Position numbers and translations under genes: made by a program
Assembly (NCBI GenBank): GCA_947311435.1
Contig: CAMZKT010000064.1
Span: 1-32,931, forward strand
From: an uncultured Desulfocapsa sp.
GTDB lineage: Bacteria > Desulfobacterota > Desulfobulbia > Desulfobulbales > Desulfocapsaceae
DNA length: 32,931 bases
Direction: 5' to 3'
The notes under the pieces: generated by a model
What the model saw: only the letters and a program-made list of their open reading frames with translations
Databases searched by the model: none
Told to the model about the DNA's origin: nothing
Part shown: one piece after another, positions 1-7,764 of the stretch
Layout of the letters: every line of letters begins with the position of its first letter
How positions within the stretch are numbered: the stretch's first letter is position 1

Positions 1-13
1 CTATAAATATGAA

Positions 14-47
14 AAAAGCCGGATTCGTCTAAACGAAACCGGCTTTT
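14..47. terminator. Bidirectional rho-independent terminator at left edge
   Basis: A 15-bp stem with one A-A mismatch (14-28 pairing with 33-47) closes on the loop CTAA. The stem base is GC-rich (AAAAGCCGG/CCGGCTTTT). T runs follow on both strands: four on plus, six on minus. It most likely ends a plus-strand gene lying left of the window, because the next gene inside is also on plus and starts far away. Confidence 0.8.
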
Positions 48-427
48 CCCAGGAGAAAGAAGAGAAGAGATAAAACATAGTATTCTCTGCACAACTCATA
101 CCAGAAACAAAAAAAATAACTTAAGGTGATACTACAGGTACTTACATATAAGAGCACTTCCCATTAGAAAAAATACAGTCAAGTTTTTTATACCCACACC
201 GATTATTCACATTCTCATACAATACCAACATGTTACGAAAAGTAACATTATCACGGAGCCACTCGCTCGGCGGACATTCATACACATAGCCTGAAGAACG
301 CGCACAATATTGACCAAATGAGAAGGACAGTTTTCAATATTCTGTATTAATATTTAAACATATCTCAGAGGCTCCCACCTGTAAAACCAGATTCTCATGG
401 CCATTTTTTTGCTATTTCCAACCTCCC
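48..427. other. Gene-free stretch upstream of the sensor kinase
   Basis: I find no convincing coding frame or RNA gene here. The only clear structure is a perfect 7-bp inverted repeat, ATGTTAC-gaaaa-GTAACAT, at 230-248, listed separately. The part nearest the kinase gene (about 300-420) is AT-rich and probably carries its promoter, but no good -35/-10 pair stood out. Confidence 0.5.
230..248. promoter_or_regulatory. Candidate operator palindrome
   Basis: ATGTTAC at 230-236 and GTAACAT at 242-248 form a perfect 7-bp inverted repeat with a 5-base spacer. It lies about 225 bp upstream of the kinase start and has no T tract, so it resembles a protein-binding site more than a terminator. The binding protein is unknown. 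Confidence 0.25.
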
Positions 428-472
428 TTGGTACACTATTGGGAAGACCACCACTCTTTCCGGAAACACACT

Positions 473-2497
473 ATGTCTCTAACTCCAATATACCTGTTCG
501 TCATCACCCTTTGTGTCTTCTTTATTCTTAGGCTCTCAATCCAACTCAAAAAAGCAAAAACACAGGCTACCCAACCTTCATTTTCTGGGTATAAAAACGA
601 TTCTCATTTCCTCATCAAGGACATCTGTTTTGAATTTCCTCACGAAGCAATAGCCCTGCTTGACGACAAGGGTCTTCTTATAATCTCAAACAGCCAGTTC
701 AAAAAACAGTTCTCCAGCTATTTCCCTTCCCGCAACCAGGTATCCATATACGACCTTTTCCCAGACATACTGAGGCCCATGCTCAAGGAGAATCTCTCAA
801 ATTGTCAGCGACAAAAAACTAAAATCAAGCAGGAACTTCCCTTGATGGGGAAACAATACATCCTCACATTTTCACCTATATTCTCTAAAAACGACACCAT
901 CCAAATTTTTCTTTTCTGTAAAGAACTTGTAGCTCCTGCTCGCCAACATCAAAATCTTTTACACGACGACATTGTATGGAAGAGCTTATTAAAACTCACC
1001 CATTCGGTATCACGGCACTCTGATTGGCAGCACTCTATAAATAATGTTTTTCCCGATATGTGCACAGCCCTCGACGCGAACGATTTGTTTTATCTCAACA
1101 CCAGGGCACATAACGGGGCATCTCCAGGGCATTACAAACAGCACTCTCTACCTCACCAGTACGACTGGATATTCTCGATACCGAGATGGATGAAATTCCT
1201 TGAAACAGGTGAAACCATCCACAATATTACCCCAAAATTTAACATTGAAGAGCAGAGCATTCTTCACCGGAAAAACATCCTGACCATTCTCCTTATCCCT
1301 ATCATCGTCAACAAAGAACTTCGCGGTTTACTAGGAATTCAGAGAAAAGAAAAAGCAGTGTTATTCACCCAACAACAGATAAACAGCCTACTGGTAGCCT
1401 CAAGCATCTTCAGTATGGCCATAGAAAACCAAGATGATCGCTCAGAGCGAGATCGCCTTACTACAGTGATAGAGCAATCATCGGATTGCATTATTATTCT
1501 CAATCCAAAGGGAATAATCCACTACGCCAATCCAGCATGTACAAACATCACTGGATTTTCACCTAAAGAAATCATCGGAAAGTCGATACAACTTCTTCAC
1601 GCTCCCCCCACCCGTGAGGAAAACTGGTTGGAAATAAAAAAGGCGCTGATAACCGGCAAACCCTGGAACGGCCAGTTTAGCAACTTCCGCAAGGACAACA
1701 CGGCCTACGAAGAAGAAATACTTATTTCACCTGTGTACGACAAGGAAGGAGAGATACTAAACCAGGTGATCACAAAACGTGACATAACCGAAGATAAACG
1801 CCTTGAATCCATTGTGGAGGCAGCAAATCTCATGGAGAATATCGGTTTTATTTTTTCTAGTATCCGCCACGAACTTGGTAATCCCATCAATTCCATTAAG
1901 GTATCACTCTCCATCCTGAAAGCTAATCTGGAGGGCTATAATACTGAGACTATCACCAGTTTTATTCACCGCAGTCTTTCCGACGTAGGACGTGTGGAAT
2001 ACCTGCTAAAAACATTGCGCAATTTTTCTATGTTTGAACGTCCCGACATTCAAAACATAAATATGCTATCCCTTGTAGATGAAATCATACAACTTTCAGG
2101 AAAAGAACTTGAAAAAAACAATATCATGCTGGTAATTCAACACCCGAAGGAAATCCTTATCGCTAAAATAGACCCTCGAGCCTTCCTTCAAGTTCTACTA
2201 AACCTGATAACAAATGCTGTGGCCGCTCTTTCTGAAGAGGATGAAAAAACAATAACTATCTCGTTGGTCCAGGAAAAGAACAATCAAATATCATTTATTT
2301 TTGAAGATAATGGTTGTGGAATGAAAGAAGAGACAGTGCAAAACCTCTTTCGTCCTTTTTTCACCACCAAAGAGGAGGGAACGGGACTCGGTCTTGTCAT
2401 TGCAAAAAAAATGCTCGCAAAAATGCACTGTTCTATTGCAGCCAGCTCAAAAAAAGGAACAGGTACCCGTATAGAAATAATAATTCCAGCGGCGTGA
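473..2497 (+). CDS. Membrane PAS-GAF-PAS sensor histidine kinase
   Basis: Autophosphorylating sensor kinase of 674 residues. One membrane helix lies at the N-terminus (about 3-25), with no visible periplasmic domain, so the signal is probably cytoplasmic or membrane-borne. Then come a PAS-like domain (about 50-150), a GAF domain (about 170-320), a PAS domain (about 326-441), and a HisKA domain with phospho-acceptor His466 in SIRHELGNPINS. The HATPase_c domain shows the N box (NLITNAVAAL), G1 (DNGCGM), F (FRPFFTTK) and G2 (GTGLGL) boxes, so it looks active. The frame is open back to a TTG at 428; ATG 473 is preferred because it puts the hydrophobic helix at the very N-terminus, although neither start has a strong Shine-Dalgarno. 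The response regulator 194 bp downstream is the probable partner. The signal sensed cannot be told from sequence. Confidence 0.9.
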   Translation: MSLTPIYLFVITLCVFFILRLSIQLKKAKTQATQPSFSGYKNDSHFLIKDICFEFPHEAIALLDDKGLLIISNSQFKKQFSSYFPSRNQVSIYDLFPDILRPMLKENLSNCQRQKTKIKQELPLMGKQYILTFSPIFSKNDTIQIFLFCKELVAPARQHQNLLHDDIVWKSLLKLTHSVSRHSDWQHSINNVFPDMCTALDANDLFYLNTRAHNGASPGHYKQHSLPHQYDWIFSIPRWMKFLETGETIHNITPKFNIEEQSILHRKNILTILLIPIIVNKELRGLLGIQRKEKAVLFTQQQINSLLVASSIFSMAIENQDDRSERDRLTTVIEQSSDCIIILNPKGIIHYANPACTNITGFSPKEIIGKSIQLLHAPPTREENWLEIKKALITGKPWNGQFSNFRKDNTAYEEEILISPVYDKEGEILNQVITKRDITEDKRLESIVEAANLMENIGFIFSSIRHELGNPINSIKVSLSILKANLEGYNTETITSFIHRSLSDVGRVEYLLKTLRNFSMFERPDIQNINMLSLVDEIIQLSGKELEKNNIMLVIQHPKEILIAKIDPRAFLQVLLNLITNAVAALSEEDEKTITISLVQEKNNQISFIFEDNGCGMKEETVQNLFRPFFTTKEEGTGLGLVIAKKMLAKMHCSIAASSKKGTGTRIEIIIPAA

Positions 2498-2691
2498 CAA
2501 GCTCCTTTTACTGGACACACCGAACGTTTCCATGCTATTTTCAAGATAGCAGGAGTTTGTTTCGATAACTCAAATATTCTTTTCCTACAGGGCATGTCTA
2601 CCCAGAAAGCAAACGCGTTCCCAAGAGGATCGATAGTTTAAACAACACACTGCAATGCCACAATCATAAGCCCTTAATTTCGGAGTATTTC

Positions 2692-3828
2692 ATGAAAAGA
2701 GTTTTGGTCGTTGACGATGATGACAGCTTCCTCCATAGCCTGATTGAAGGTTTTAAATCCTTTAAAAAGAGGTTTTCCATCACCACTGCCAGTGACGGAT
2801 TAGAGGCTGTCGCCATCCTCAAAGAGCAGGAAATCAATCTTGTCCTGACTGACCTTAAAATGCCAGGAATGGACGGTTTTGAGCTGGTTGCCCACCTCAA
2901 CAACAAATACCCAGAAATCCCCATCATTGTTATGACCGCTTTCGGCACACCGGAGATGGAAAACGATCTTGAAGAAATGGGGGCATATCAGTATATTGAA
3001 AAGCCCATAGACTTTGAGATGCTTGTTGAAAAACTCATTTCCTGCCTTGAAAGCTCTTCAAAGGGTTACGTTACAGGAGTTTCAATCTCTTCCTTCCTGC
3101 AACTCCTTGAGTGGGACAAAAAGACATGCACACTCTCAATCACCGCAGGAGCAAACAAAGGTACTATGTTCTTCAGAAACGGTGTGCTTCTTGACGCAAC
3201 GACTCATAACCAACGAGGAAGCTCTGCAGCACATACAATTGTCAATTTGGAAAATGTGACAATTGAAATTAATAATAGCTGTTCAGTCACTAAAAGAAAT
3301 ATCAGTGAACCCATCGGACTTATCCTTCTAGAAAATACTCGCCGGAGAGATGAAATCAATGCAGCTGACTGCTCAAAAACCGACACAAGAAAGTCAGACC
3401 TTGCGCTCGATTCATCCAATAGAGAAACTCTCACCTTAGTAAATGATAATGCAACCTCATCTGTGCCACTAACTAGTCGAACTCCCGTGCCACATCAGTT
3501 TGTAGAACTACTCAACTCTTTGACTGATATTATAAGCGCGACAATAACAGACAGAAGTGGAAGAGTGTTACATCAAGCCGGAGAACAACACGCTAACACA
3601 GCAGACTTTATCAGCTATGTTGCAATTTCTGCTGCACAAATCGGGAGCCATCTAGGGGCTACAGGACAACTGCAAACCATTTTCACACTGGAAGACAACA
3701 GCAAACTTTTAGTATTTTGTAGTCAGGAACTTATCCTTGGAATAAGAATAAATAACAACACCCTCCCCTCAAGCATCACAAAAAAGGTACTCTCGGTACT
3801 GAACAAAATCAGATTTCAGGACAACTAA
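2692..3828 (+). CDS. Response regulator: REC - DUF4388/PATAN - roadblock/LC7
   Basis: A 378-residue regulator with no DNA-binding domain. The receiver domain (1-118) has the acidic pocket Asp9/Asp10, phospho-acceptor Asp54 in LTDLKMPGMDG, Thr82 and Lys104, so it should be phosphorylatable. Residues about 125-225 resemble DUF4388/PATAN (SISSFLQLLEWDKKTCTL, then GTMFFRNGVLLDA). After a polar linker, residues about 260-375 read as a roadblock/LC7 fold (ISATITDRSGRVL, then LLVFCSQELILGI). Start ATG 2692 has GGAG six bases upstream. It follows the kinase and is 3 bp from the next roadblock gene. Known roadblock proteins such as MglB act on small Ras-like GTPases, so the output may be GTPase control; that is inference. 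REC is certain, the other two domains likely. Confidence 0.88.
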   Translation: MKRVLVVDDDDSFLHSLIEGFKSFKKRFSITTASDGLEAVAILKEQEINLVLTDLKMPGMDGFELVAHLNNKYPEIPIIVMTAFGTPEMENDLEEMGAYQYIEKPIDFEMLVEKLISCLESSSKGYVTGVSISSFLQLLEWDKKTCTLSITAGANKGTMFFRNGVLLDATTHNQRGSSAAHTIVNLENVTIEINNSCSVTKRNISEPIGLILLENTRRRDEINAADCSKTDTRKSDLALDSSNRETLTLVNDNATSSVPLTSRTPVPHQFVELLNSLTDIISATITDRSGRVLHQAGEQHANTADFISYVAISAAQIGSHLGATGQLQTIFTLEDNSKLLVFCSQELILGIRINNNTLPSSITKKVLSVLNKIRFQDN

Positions 3829-3831
3829 ACA

Positions 3832-4482
3832 ATGAACTCACTACTCCAGGAAATAACCATACTACCAGGCGTTTTCGGATGTTTCATATACAATCTCACA
3901 GATCACCAGATTACAGGAAATAAAATGCCCTCTGTATTCAAGATCAACACTCTCTACACTATTGGGAATCTTCTTGACAAGACCATACAGATGGGAAAAT
4001 TGTCCCAAATGAGCTTTAAAGGCGTTGATATCCAATCACAAAATCTCCAACTGCTTGTCACCCCTCTCTCTAATGGGGTTTTATTGATTGTCCTCTGCGA
4101 TCCAACTGCAAACACATCCCTTATCAATATGACGACCGGTATGATAGCTGCCAACATTGTAGAAACTTTGACAGAGTCATCACCACCCTATTCAAGCTTC
4201 TCTTCCGACACCAAAAAAGACTTACCAGAGCAACGTCCGCCTAGAAAAACAGAGGATGATGTGACGCTCATAGCCAAACTGGAACAGGTCAAAGATATCC
4301 TGACCTCAACCATCGGCCCCATTGCAGGGCCTATTATGAAGGAGTGCCTTCAAGCCTGGGAGCAGCACAGTGCACCATCCCTCCACACACTACCAGATCT
4401 TACGAAGCGAATAGGGGAAGAAATCGACAACGCCCCCCTTGAGGATGAATTTTTGAGGAAGCTAAAAACGATCAAATGGTGA
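3832..4482 (+). CDS. Roadblock/LC7-like protein with C-terminal GPIA-motif domain
   Basis: A 216-residue soluble protein, 3 bp after the regulator and almost certainly co-transcribed and translated with it. The N-terminal part (about 1-115) alternates helices and strands in a roadblock/LC7-like way (ILPGVFGCFIYNL, then LQLLVTPLSNGVLLIVLCD). A charged linker follows (about 118-145). The C-terminal segment (about 148-216) is helical, with IGPIAGPIMKECL and a terminal FLRKL, resembling the DUF8082-type domain found on signalling proteins; I recall that family from memory and could not check it. There are no catalytic motifs. Its likely role is a partner or adaptor in the phosphorelay encoded just upstream. 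Confidence 0.75.
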   Translation: MNSLLQEITILPGVFGCFIYNLTDHQITGNKMPSVFKINTLYTIGNLLDKTIQMGKLSQMSFKGVDIQSQNLQLLVTPLSNGVLLIVLCDPTANTSLINMTTGMIAANIVETLTESSPPYSSFSSDTKKDLPEQRPPRKTEDDVTLIAKLEQVKDILTSTIGPIAGPIMKECLQAWEQHSAPSLHTLPDLTKRIGEEIDNAPLEDEFLRKLKTIKW

Positions 4483-4558
4483 CACTGCTGCTCGCCGCAA
4501 CAAAGGGAACATCACGAAATGGTCGACGTCCCCTGAAACTCCCCCCCCATAATGTAAA

Positions 4559-5737
4559 TCAAATGAAAGTGATTTGACGAGTTCTTATAACATCCTCATT
4601 CGCTTCAATTTCAGCAACAACACTCTTATCAAGTGTTGACTCTAGGTCAATGATATTATAGCCAACAATGCCGTTTGACTCATTTTTAAAACTCACAATA
4701 TTGACACCTTTACTCCCAAGTACATCGGTCACAAAAGCAATCATCCCTGGGACATCTTTATTAATAACAATCAATCGTGTACGTACAGTTGATTCCGGGA
4801 TTGATTCAATATTGGGAAAGTTCACACTATGCACAATACTACCGTAGCGTAAATAATTAGACAATTCTTCCACTGCCATACGGGAACAATTCCCTTCAGA
4901 TTCAGCAGTGGATGCCCCAAGATGGGGCGTTGTCAGTGTTTTGGGATGAGCTATCACAGCTGGTGTTGGAAAATCTGAGATAAATGCTGACAAATGACCG
5001 GAATCCAAGGCCGAAAGAACCGCCTCTTCATTCACAATGGGCCCCCGGGCATAGTTGACAAGAATCGCACCCGGCTTCATCTTCGCCACAAAATCAGCAT
5101 CAACCAACCCTCGAGTCTTTTCGTTCACTGGTAAATGAAGGCTCACAATCTCCGACTGGGAAAGGGTATCCCTCATCGCACGGGTAACCGTTACTTCCGG
5201 GGAAAGATTATGAATATTGTCAAGACTCGGGTAAGGATCAAACCCATAGACCTTCATAAATCTGTTAATCCCTCCGTTCGCAAGTCTTACACCAATCTGA
5301 CCAAGTCCTATTACGCCAAGAGTTTTACCGGCGATTTCAACACCACGAAAAGCTGCCTTCCTGCTCTCGACTTCTCCATCTACTTGATCCGGAGGTATAT
5401 CTGCCAAAGATTTACAAAAAGAGATCCCCTGATAAATGTTCCGCAACCAGATTCCTATCATGGGAAAAACGAGATCAACAACAGCATTGGCGTTGGCACC
5501 AGGAGTATTGAAAACACAGATCCCTTTTTCAGTCGCCCTGTCAACGGCTATATTGTTTACACCCGCCCCTGCTCTTGCAACCGCCAGCAATTCAGGAAAA
5601 TCGTCAACGTCCAATTGAGAACTACGAATCACTATCCCATGGGGGTTTTTATCTGCGGGATCAACGGAATACTCATTCCCAAGTAACTCAAGCCCCTCCG
5701 GGGATATGGCGTTTATAGTTTTAATACGATACTGCAT
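4559..5737 (-). CDS. serA: D-3-phosphoglycerate dehydrogenase with ACT domain
   Basis: Catalyses the first step of serine synthesis: oxidation of 3-phosphoglycerate to 3-phosphohydroxypyruvate with NAD. The protein has 392 residues, with a Rossmann GLGQIG at 144-149, catalytic Arg231 (NYARGPIVNEE), His272 (TTPHLGAST) and a C-terminal ACT domain (about 320-392) that in relatives senses serine. The ACT domain, the short length and the DFP motif fit the compact PGDH subfamily. The Glu of the usual Arg/Glu/His triad is not at the standard spot: the segment reads SDFPTPAVIAHPK. The frame extends to 5824, but ATG 5737 has GGAG seven bases upstream and matches the family N-terminus. No other serine-pathway gene is nearby. 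Confidence 0.9.
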   Translation of the reverse strand: MQYRIKTINAISPEGLELLGNEYSVDPADKNPHGIVIRSSQLDVDDFPELLAVARAGAGVNNIAVDRATEKGICVFNTPGANANAVVDLVFPMIGIWLRNIYQGISFCKSLADIPPDQVDGEVESRKAAFRGVEIAGKTLGVIGLGQIGVRLANGGINRFMKVYGFDPYPSLDNIHNLSPEVTVTRAMRDTLSQSEIVSLHLPVNEKTRGLVDADFVAKMKPGAILVNYARGPIVNEEAVLSALDSGHLSAFISDFPTPAVIAHPKTLTTPHLGASTAESEGNCSRMAVEELSNYLRYGSIVHSVNFPNIESIPESTVRTRLIVINKDVPGMIAFVTDVLGSKGVNIVSFKNESNGIVGYNIIDLESTLDKSVVAEIEANEDVIRTRQITFI

Positions 5738-5902
5738 TTTTTTCTCCATGTAATCTACCTGACCAAGGAACTGAAACGAAAGATACTTATACCATTCCGT
5801 TCCCCCCCTGAGTAAGAAATTCATCTGCTTCGTTGCACATTATTTATCAACATGCGATTCTGTTCTAATGCATTCTGGATTCTAACACAAATTCTTTCTA
5901 CC

Positions 5903-7603
5903 TCACGCCTTAGCCTTCTCCATAAGAACTATTCTTTGTAATTTCCTAAGACCCGTCTCTCTTTCCTGTAAAAAAGCAATGCAGGAAACAGTGCTACTCT
6001 CAAACCCTAGTTCTTTAACACATTCTTCTGTAAACTGGTAAAAAACTGTCTGTTTGAAGAAGCGGTTGCGACTCTTCCGGGAAAAGAGCCCGGGAATTTC
6101 TGCATCTGCATCCTGATAAAGCCTATCCCTCAAGACACTTGTTCCTGGTTTTTCAGTACCATCAAGCAAACATCCTGGAAGGATACGCTTACCACAACGC
6201 AGCCAGTCAAAGACAAGTAACTGTCGGACAAGCGGCCAATCCGCCCTCTCTTTCAAAACTTCCACCAGCAGTTTGCACAAAAACTCCTGGGTAGCAGCCA
6301 GTTGGAAGAGGCGGTTCTGTTCGGACACGCGAAGAAGCCCCTGGAAAAAAGTTGCAATGCTTGCGTCATTTCGTCGTAAATATCTCCACAACGAGGGAAA
6401 GTACCGATTATTATAAAACTTCTCAACACATTCAGAAAACCAGTACAACTCCTGCAGACACTCTGCATCCAACCAACGATTCGCCAGGACGGAATAGGGT
6501 GGCCTGCCACAAAAGCGATAATCAAACCTTTCAGCATCCTTCCTTATCTGGGTATCAGGAAGCAGTTTTAACAAGCCCATCTGAATATAATGCGGGCCCA
6601 TGGCAAAAATATCGGCAAATGATTTCAAATAGCTCTCTTTTGTTTCAAAGGGGAGCCCCAAAATCAAGTCGGCATGCAGGTGAATATTATCCGAAGCTGC
6701 CAGCCTGGACACAGTTTCATGGGCAGTTACAGGATCGATTTTACGATTCACAGCAACAAGTGTTTCCTCATTGGTTGATTGAATACCAATTTCAAACTGA
6801 AATCGTCCTGCAGGCACTGTGCTGAGGAAATCAAACATTGCCTCATTGATCCTGTCCGGTGCTATCTCAAAATGAAACAATGTTTCTCCATTGTATTCGA
6901 GCAGGAGCTTCCATATGGCAAGAGTCCTGTCCGGGATATCATTAAATGTTCGATCCACAAAGCGAAGCACCTTGGTATCATGGTTCATTATCTGATCCAG
7001 TTCCTGGCGTATCTGCGGGAGCTTCTTTCGTACAACTCCACTTTCAGCAGAAGAGAGGCAATAGGAACAGGAAAATGGACAGCCCCTGGAACTTTCATAA
7101 TAGATATTTTTATTCTTTAAATGGATATCGAAATCATCTTCCCGATAGGGTGAAAGAAATTTCTTCTGCCTGTTATCCAGATGAAAAAAAGACCTTCCAT
7201 AACGTTCCTGCAACTGACCGCAGAGCAGATCAGCATAAAATTGTTCTTCAACGGCCTCAATTGCGCCACAAACAACTGTACACACACCTGTTCCGAGGCT
7301 ACGCCCAACAAGCTCCGCTTGTGGCCCACCTACAACAAGATGACATGAAGGCAGAAGAACGTAAATATCTGCAATCAGTTTTTCAACCTGATCAGAATTC
7401 CAAACTGCAACGGAGAAAAAGAGCGCATCGGGTGTCCCCCTGGTAAGGCGCAAAAGAACTTCATAATAAGGGTCTCGAATGGTCAATTGAACTATTTCAA
7501 TGGAGGCATTTTCATACCTGCATTCCAGTTCATTGCGCACATGAAAAAGAGCAAGAGAAGAATGTGTGAAACGACCGTTTATGGCAACAAGTTTTATCTT
7601 CAT
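5903..7603 (-). CDS. B12-binding radical-SAM protein, DUF4080 type
   Basis: A 566-residue cytoplasmic enzyme. The N-terminus (MKIKLVAINGRFTHSSLAL) and VVGGPQAEL near residue 91 fit a cobalamin-binding-like Rossmann domain, although the classic DxHxxG is not seen. The radical-SAM core carries its 4Fe-4S ligands as C175-x3-C179-x2-C182 (SSRGCPFSCSYC), with later core elements FEIGIQSTN and DLILGLPFET. The roughly 200-residue C-terminal region corresponds to DUF4080. The substrate is unknown for this family; members resemble methylthiotransferase or methyltransferase-like radical-SAM proteins. It is divergent from the secreted M1/ChaN gene across 161 bp, while serA lies downstream on the same strand after 165 bp, so no operon is implied. 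Confidence 0.85.
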   Translation of the reverse strand: MKIKLVAINGRFTHSSLALFHVRNELECRYENASIEIVQLTIRDPYYEVLLRLTRGTPDALFFSVAVWNSDQVEKLIADIYVLLPSCHLVVGGPQAELVGRSLGTGVCTVVCGAIEAVEEQFYADLLCGQLQERYGRSFFHLDNRQKKFLSPYREDDFDIHLKNKNIYYESSRGCPFSCSYCLSSAESGVVRKKLPQIRQELDQIMNHDTKVLRFVDRTFNDIPDRTLAIWKLLLEYNGETLFHFEIAPDRINEAMFDFLSTVPAGRFQFEIGIQSTNEETLVAVNRKIDPVTAHETVSRLAASDNIHLHADLILGLPFETKESYLKSFADIFAMGPHYIQMGLLKLLPDTQIRKDAERFDYRFCGRPPYSVLANRWLDAECLQELYWFSECVEKFYNNRYFPSLWRYLRRNDASIATFFQGLLRVSEQNRLFQLAATQEFLCKLLVEVLKERADWPLVRQLLVFDWLRCGKRILPGCLLDGTEKPGTSVLRDRLYQDADAEIPGLFSRKSRNRFFKQTVFYQFTEECVKELGFESSTVSCIAFLQERETGLRKLQRIVLMEKAKA

Positions 7604-7764
7604 ACAAGTGAATGTTCCTTCCTTTAGGAGAAAAAAGTACTATTGTAATATGCTCTCATTCAGTATGTGCTTTCAATCGTGACTACTCACAGGGGGAAAG
7701 TGACTCACATACGAAAAGTACTCTTTTAATCTTCAATCCTGCCACGTTATTTAAGGAGAGAGAA
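7604..7764. promoter_or_regulatory. Divergent intergenic region with repeated AAAAGTACT
   Basis: This 161-bp gap separates two divergent genes and must hold promoters for both. AAAAGTACT occurs twice in direct orientation, at 7633-7641 and 7714-7722; the core AGTACT is palindromic, and the second copy is extended to AAAAGTACTCTTTT. The 81-bp spacing would suit a looped or paired operator, but this is only a pattern. AAGGAGAG at 7753-7760 is the Shine-Dalgarno for the downstream GTG. Confidence 0.3.

Noticed and set aside
2533-2551. Hairpin TGCTAT/ATAGCA between the kinase and the regulator
   Set aside because: Six-bp AT-rich stem without a T tract; too weak to call an attenuator or terminator.
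4541-4548. Run of eight C between the roadblock gene and serA
   Set aside because: Considered as a phase-variable tract, but it lies outside both coding regions and between convergent gene ends.
5135-5686. 183-codon open frame on the plus strand
   Set aside because: It lies wholly antisense to serA, whose domains and motifs are clear; no start signal or family resemblance.
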